A stretch of DNA of 7,746 nt, taken from Pseudomonadota bacterium (GTDB lineage Bacteria > Pseudomonadota > Zetaproteobacteria > Mariprofundales > Mariprofundaceae). The stretch lies in the NCBI GenBank assembly GCA_002401635.1, contig NVTQ01000009.1, positions 15,036 to 22,781 of the forward strand, given 5' to 3'. Of the stretch, positions 6,254-7,746 are shown piece by piece (the first letter of the stretch is position 1; every line of letters begins with the position of its first letter). Below the pieces are notes generated by a model. That model was not told the DNA's origin and did not search any database. It saw only the letters and a list, made by a program, of their open reading frames with translations. The translations under genes and the position numbers were made by a program.

Positions 6254-7746
6254 ATGTGCGGCTTTGTTGCCATCTTAGGCAAACAAAAATCAGCAGGCGA
6301 ACTAACCCGTATGGCACAAGCTGTAGCTATGCGTGGCCCCGATGATGCAGGTGAGTATACCGATGAACACTTTTCTGCCATTCACCACCGCCTAGCCATT
6401 ATTGGGGCCGATATGCGCGGCCATCAACCCATGTGTGTGGATGATATTGTCATCGCATTCAATGGCTGTATTTATAATTACCAAGCCCTGCGAAAACAAT
6501 TGGAAAAAGATGGTGTACACTTTCAATCCGATAGCGATACCGAAGTATTACCACATTTGTACCGTCGTTTTGGCAATTCAATGTTCGCCATGCTGCATGG
6601 TATGTTTGCCATTGTATTGTGGGATAAACGCGAACAACAATGTCTGATTGGGCGCGATGCTTTTGGTGAAAAACCGTTGTTTGTATGCGAACAAGCTGGG
6701 CGCATTGGTTTTTCTTCATTGTTGTCAGGCTTTGAAAAAGGCGATTGGTCGTTAACCCCTGATTTGCATGCCGTGCATGATGTGCTAACAACCATGCGCG
6801 TGGAAGCCCCTGCCACCATGTACCAAGAAGTTTCACAATTGCCATCTGGCTGTTATGCCATTGCACGGGCTGGCGAAGCCATTGCCATTCGCCGCTATCA
6901 TTTTCTTCCCGAACCTGAACAGCCAATGGACATCGCCCCCAACGAAATCCAACGTGAAATAAAAACACTGTTGGAAGATGCCTTCACCATGCGCTTGGTA
7001 TCGGACAAACCTTTGGGGATATTTTTGTCAGGGGGTGTCGATTCTTCATTGATTACGGGTATATTGGCTCAAAAAGCAAGCCAACCTCTGCACACATTTT
7101 CCGTACGTTTTGCAGGCGGCACGGCAGACTATGATGAAAGTGGTTTTGCTCAAAATGTCGCCGATTATTTGGGTACGGAACACCAAACACTTGAGGTCAA
7201 TGCCGATGCACACCATGCTTTAAATGATTTAGCCTTGGCATTTGACCAACCCATCACCAATGCTGCCGCTTTACCCATGTATCTTATAAGCCAAGCTGCA
7301 AAACCTTATGTTGATGTAGCATTATCAGGGGTTGGCGGCGATGAATTGTTTGGTGGTTACCCGCGTTATTTGGGTATGGCATGGCATCAAAAGTTGCGCC
7401 ATATACCAGCTCGAAACCTGGCTCTTACATGCCTAAAAAAACTCGGGGACAGCCATTCCAGCCGTAATATGCGCGGTCGGTTACGGCGTTTCCTGCAAGG
7501 CTTAAATTTAAACCCTGATGAAGCTTATCAACAATGGATGCGCACGACAGAAGCTCACTGGTCACATATGTTCACACAAGAAAAACCTGCCGCAAGCGCA
7601 CGAACATGGCTCAGTAGCAGCGATGCATATGGCGGTTTGGCGGGGTTATTGCAGCGTTATGGCTCCGTCAATGGTGCCATGTCGTATGATGTGCTTACCT
7701 ATTTAAATGATGATTTATTAGCCATGGGCGACCGTATGAGCATGGC
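6254..7746 (+). CDS. asnB: AsnB-type glutamine-hydrolysing asparagine synthetase (C-terminus cut by window edge)
   Basis: Cytoplasmic amidotransferase that should release ammonia from glutamine in the N-terminal domain and use it with ATP to amidate aspartate (or a related carboxylate) in the C-terminal domain. 497 complete residues are visible. The class II glutaminase domain (about 2-195) has nucleophile Cys2 (MCGF), RGPDD (27-31), Arg46, the glutamine-pocket motif NGCIYN (70-75) and SDTE (94-97). The synthetase domain (from about 235) has the ATP pyrophosphatase loop SGGVDSS (259-265), FSVRF (282-286), LSGVGGDELFGGYPRY (357-372) and, at the edge, DDLLAMGDRMSMA (486-498). The expected full length for the family is about 550-650 residues, so roughly 50-150 are missing. 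Odd point: residue 72 is Cys where the family normally has Glu (NGEIYN). It follows uup by three bases with its own strong ribosome site, so an operon is likely. AsnB homologues also amidate sugars or peptides; no polysaccharide genes are visible to decide this. Confidence 0.88.
   Translation, partial: MCGFVAILGKQKSAGELTRMAQAVAMRGPDDAGEYTDEHFSAIHHRLAIIGADMRGHQPMCVDDIVIAFNGCIYNYQALRKQLEKDGVHFQSDSDTEVLPHLYRRFGNSMFAMLHGMFAIVLWDKREQQCLIGRDAFGEKPLFVCEQAGRIGFSSLLSGFEKGDWSLTPDLHAVHDVLTTMRVEAPATMYQEVSQLPSGCYAIARAGEAIAIRRYHFLPEPEQPMDIAPNEIQREIKTLLEDAFTMRLVSDKPLGIFLSGGVDSSLITGILAQKASQPLHTFSVRFAGGTADYDESGFAQNVADYLGTEHQTLEVNADAHHALNDLALAFDQPITNAAALPMYLISQAAKPYVDVALSGVGGDELFGGYPRYLGMAWHQKLRHIPARNLALTCLKKLGDSHSSRNMRGRLRRFLQGLNLNPDEAYQQWMRTTEAHWSHMFTQEKPAASARTWLSSSDAYGGLAGLLQRYGSVNGAMSYDVLTYLNDDLLAMGDRMSM

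Noticed and set aside
6459..6968. 169-codon open frame on the minus strand inside asnB
   Set aside because: It lies opposite a clearly coding asnB region with intact family motifs, has no recognisable domain and no supporting context; it is a shadow frame.

Overview
The window looks like a stretch of proteobacterial chromosome of moderate, slightly AT-leaning composition (judged by eye). The gene set points that way: an NtrY/NtrX-type two-component system with a DUF4390 gene directly in front of it, a Uup-type ABC-F ATPase, and a class B asparagine synthetase. I cannot name the genus; a beta-, gamma- or zeta-like proteobacterium would fit. I see no mobile element, CRISPR array, tRNA or rRNA.

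Layout. The left half (1-4059) is one operon read leftward: a DUF4390 envelope protein (4059-3490), the membrane histidine kinase NtrY (3493-1313) and the response regulator NtrX (1316 to the left edge, lacking only its last part). Each junction is an ATGA stop/start overlap, so the three are probably translationally coupled. A divergent intergenic region of about 250 bp (4060-4309) should hold promoters for both directions; I can propose only a weak sigma70-like promoter for the leftward operon. The right half is a rightward pair: uup (4310-6250) and, three bases later, an asnB-type glutamine amidotransferase/asparagine synthetase (6254 to the right edge, C-terminus missing) whose Shine-Dalgarno sequence lies in the end of uup.

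How they work together. NtrY should sense a signal at or near the membrane and phosphorylate Asp53 of NtrX, which carries receiver, AAA+ and (by its visible beginning) Fis-type DNA-binding domains. The DUF4390 protein is an exported or membrane-anchored protein of unknown function, co-expressed with the kinase. Uup and AsnB are a separate unit (nucleic acid/ribosome-associated ATPase and amide-nitrogen transfer); a functional link to NtrYX through nitrogen is conceivable but is only inferred from adjacency.

I did not find an evident new system here. The most noteworthy points are residue-level departures in otherwise standard proteins: NtrX has GAFPGA in place of the sigma54-contacting GAFTGA plus two other altered AAA+ motifs, and AsnB has Cys in place of the conserved glutamine-binding Glu of the NGEIYN motif.
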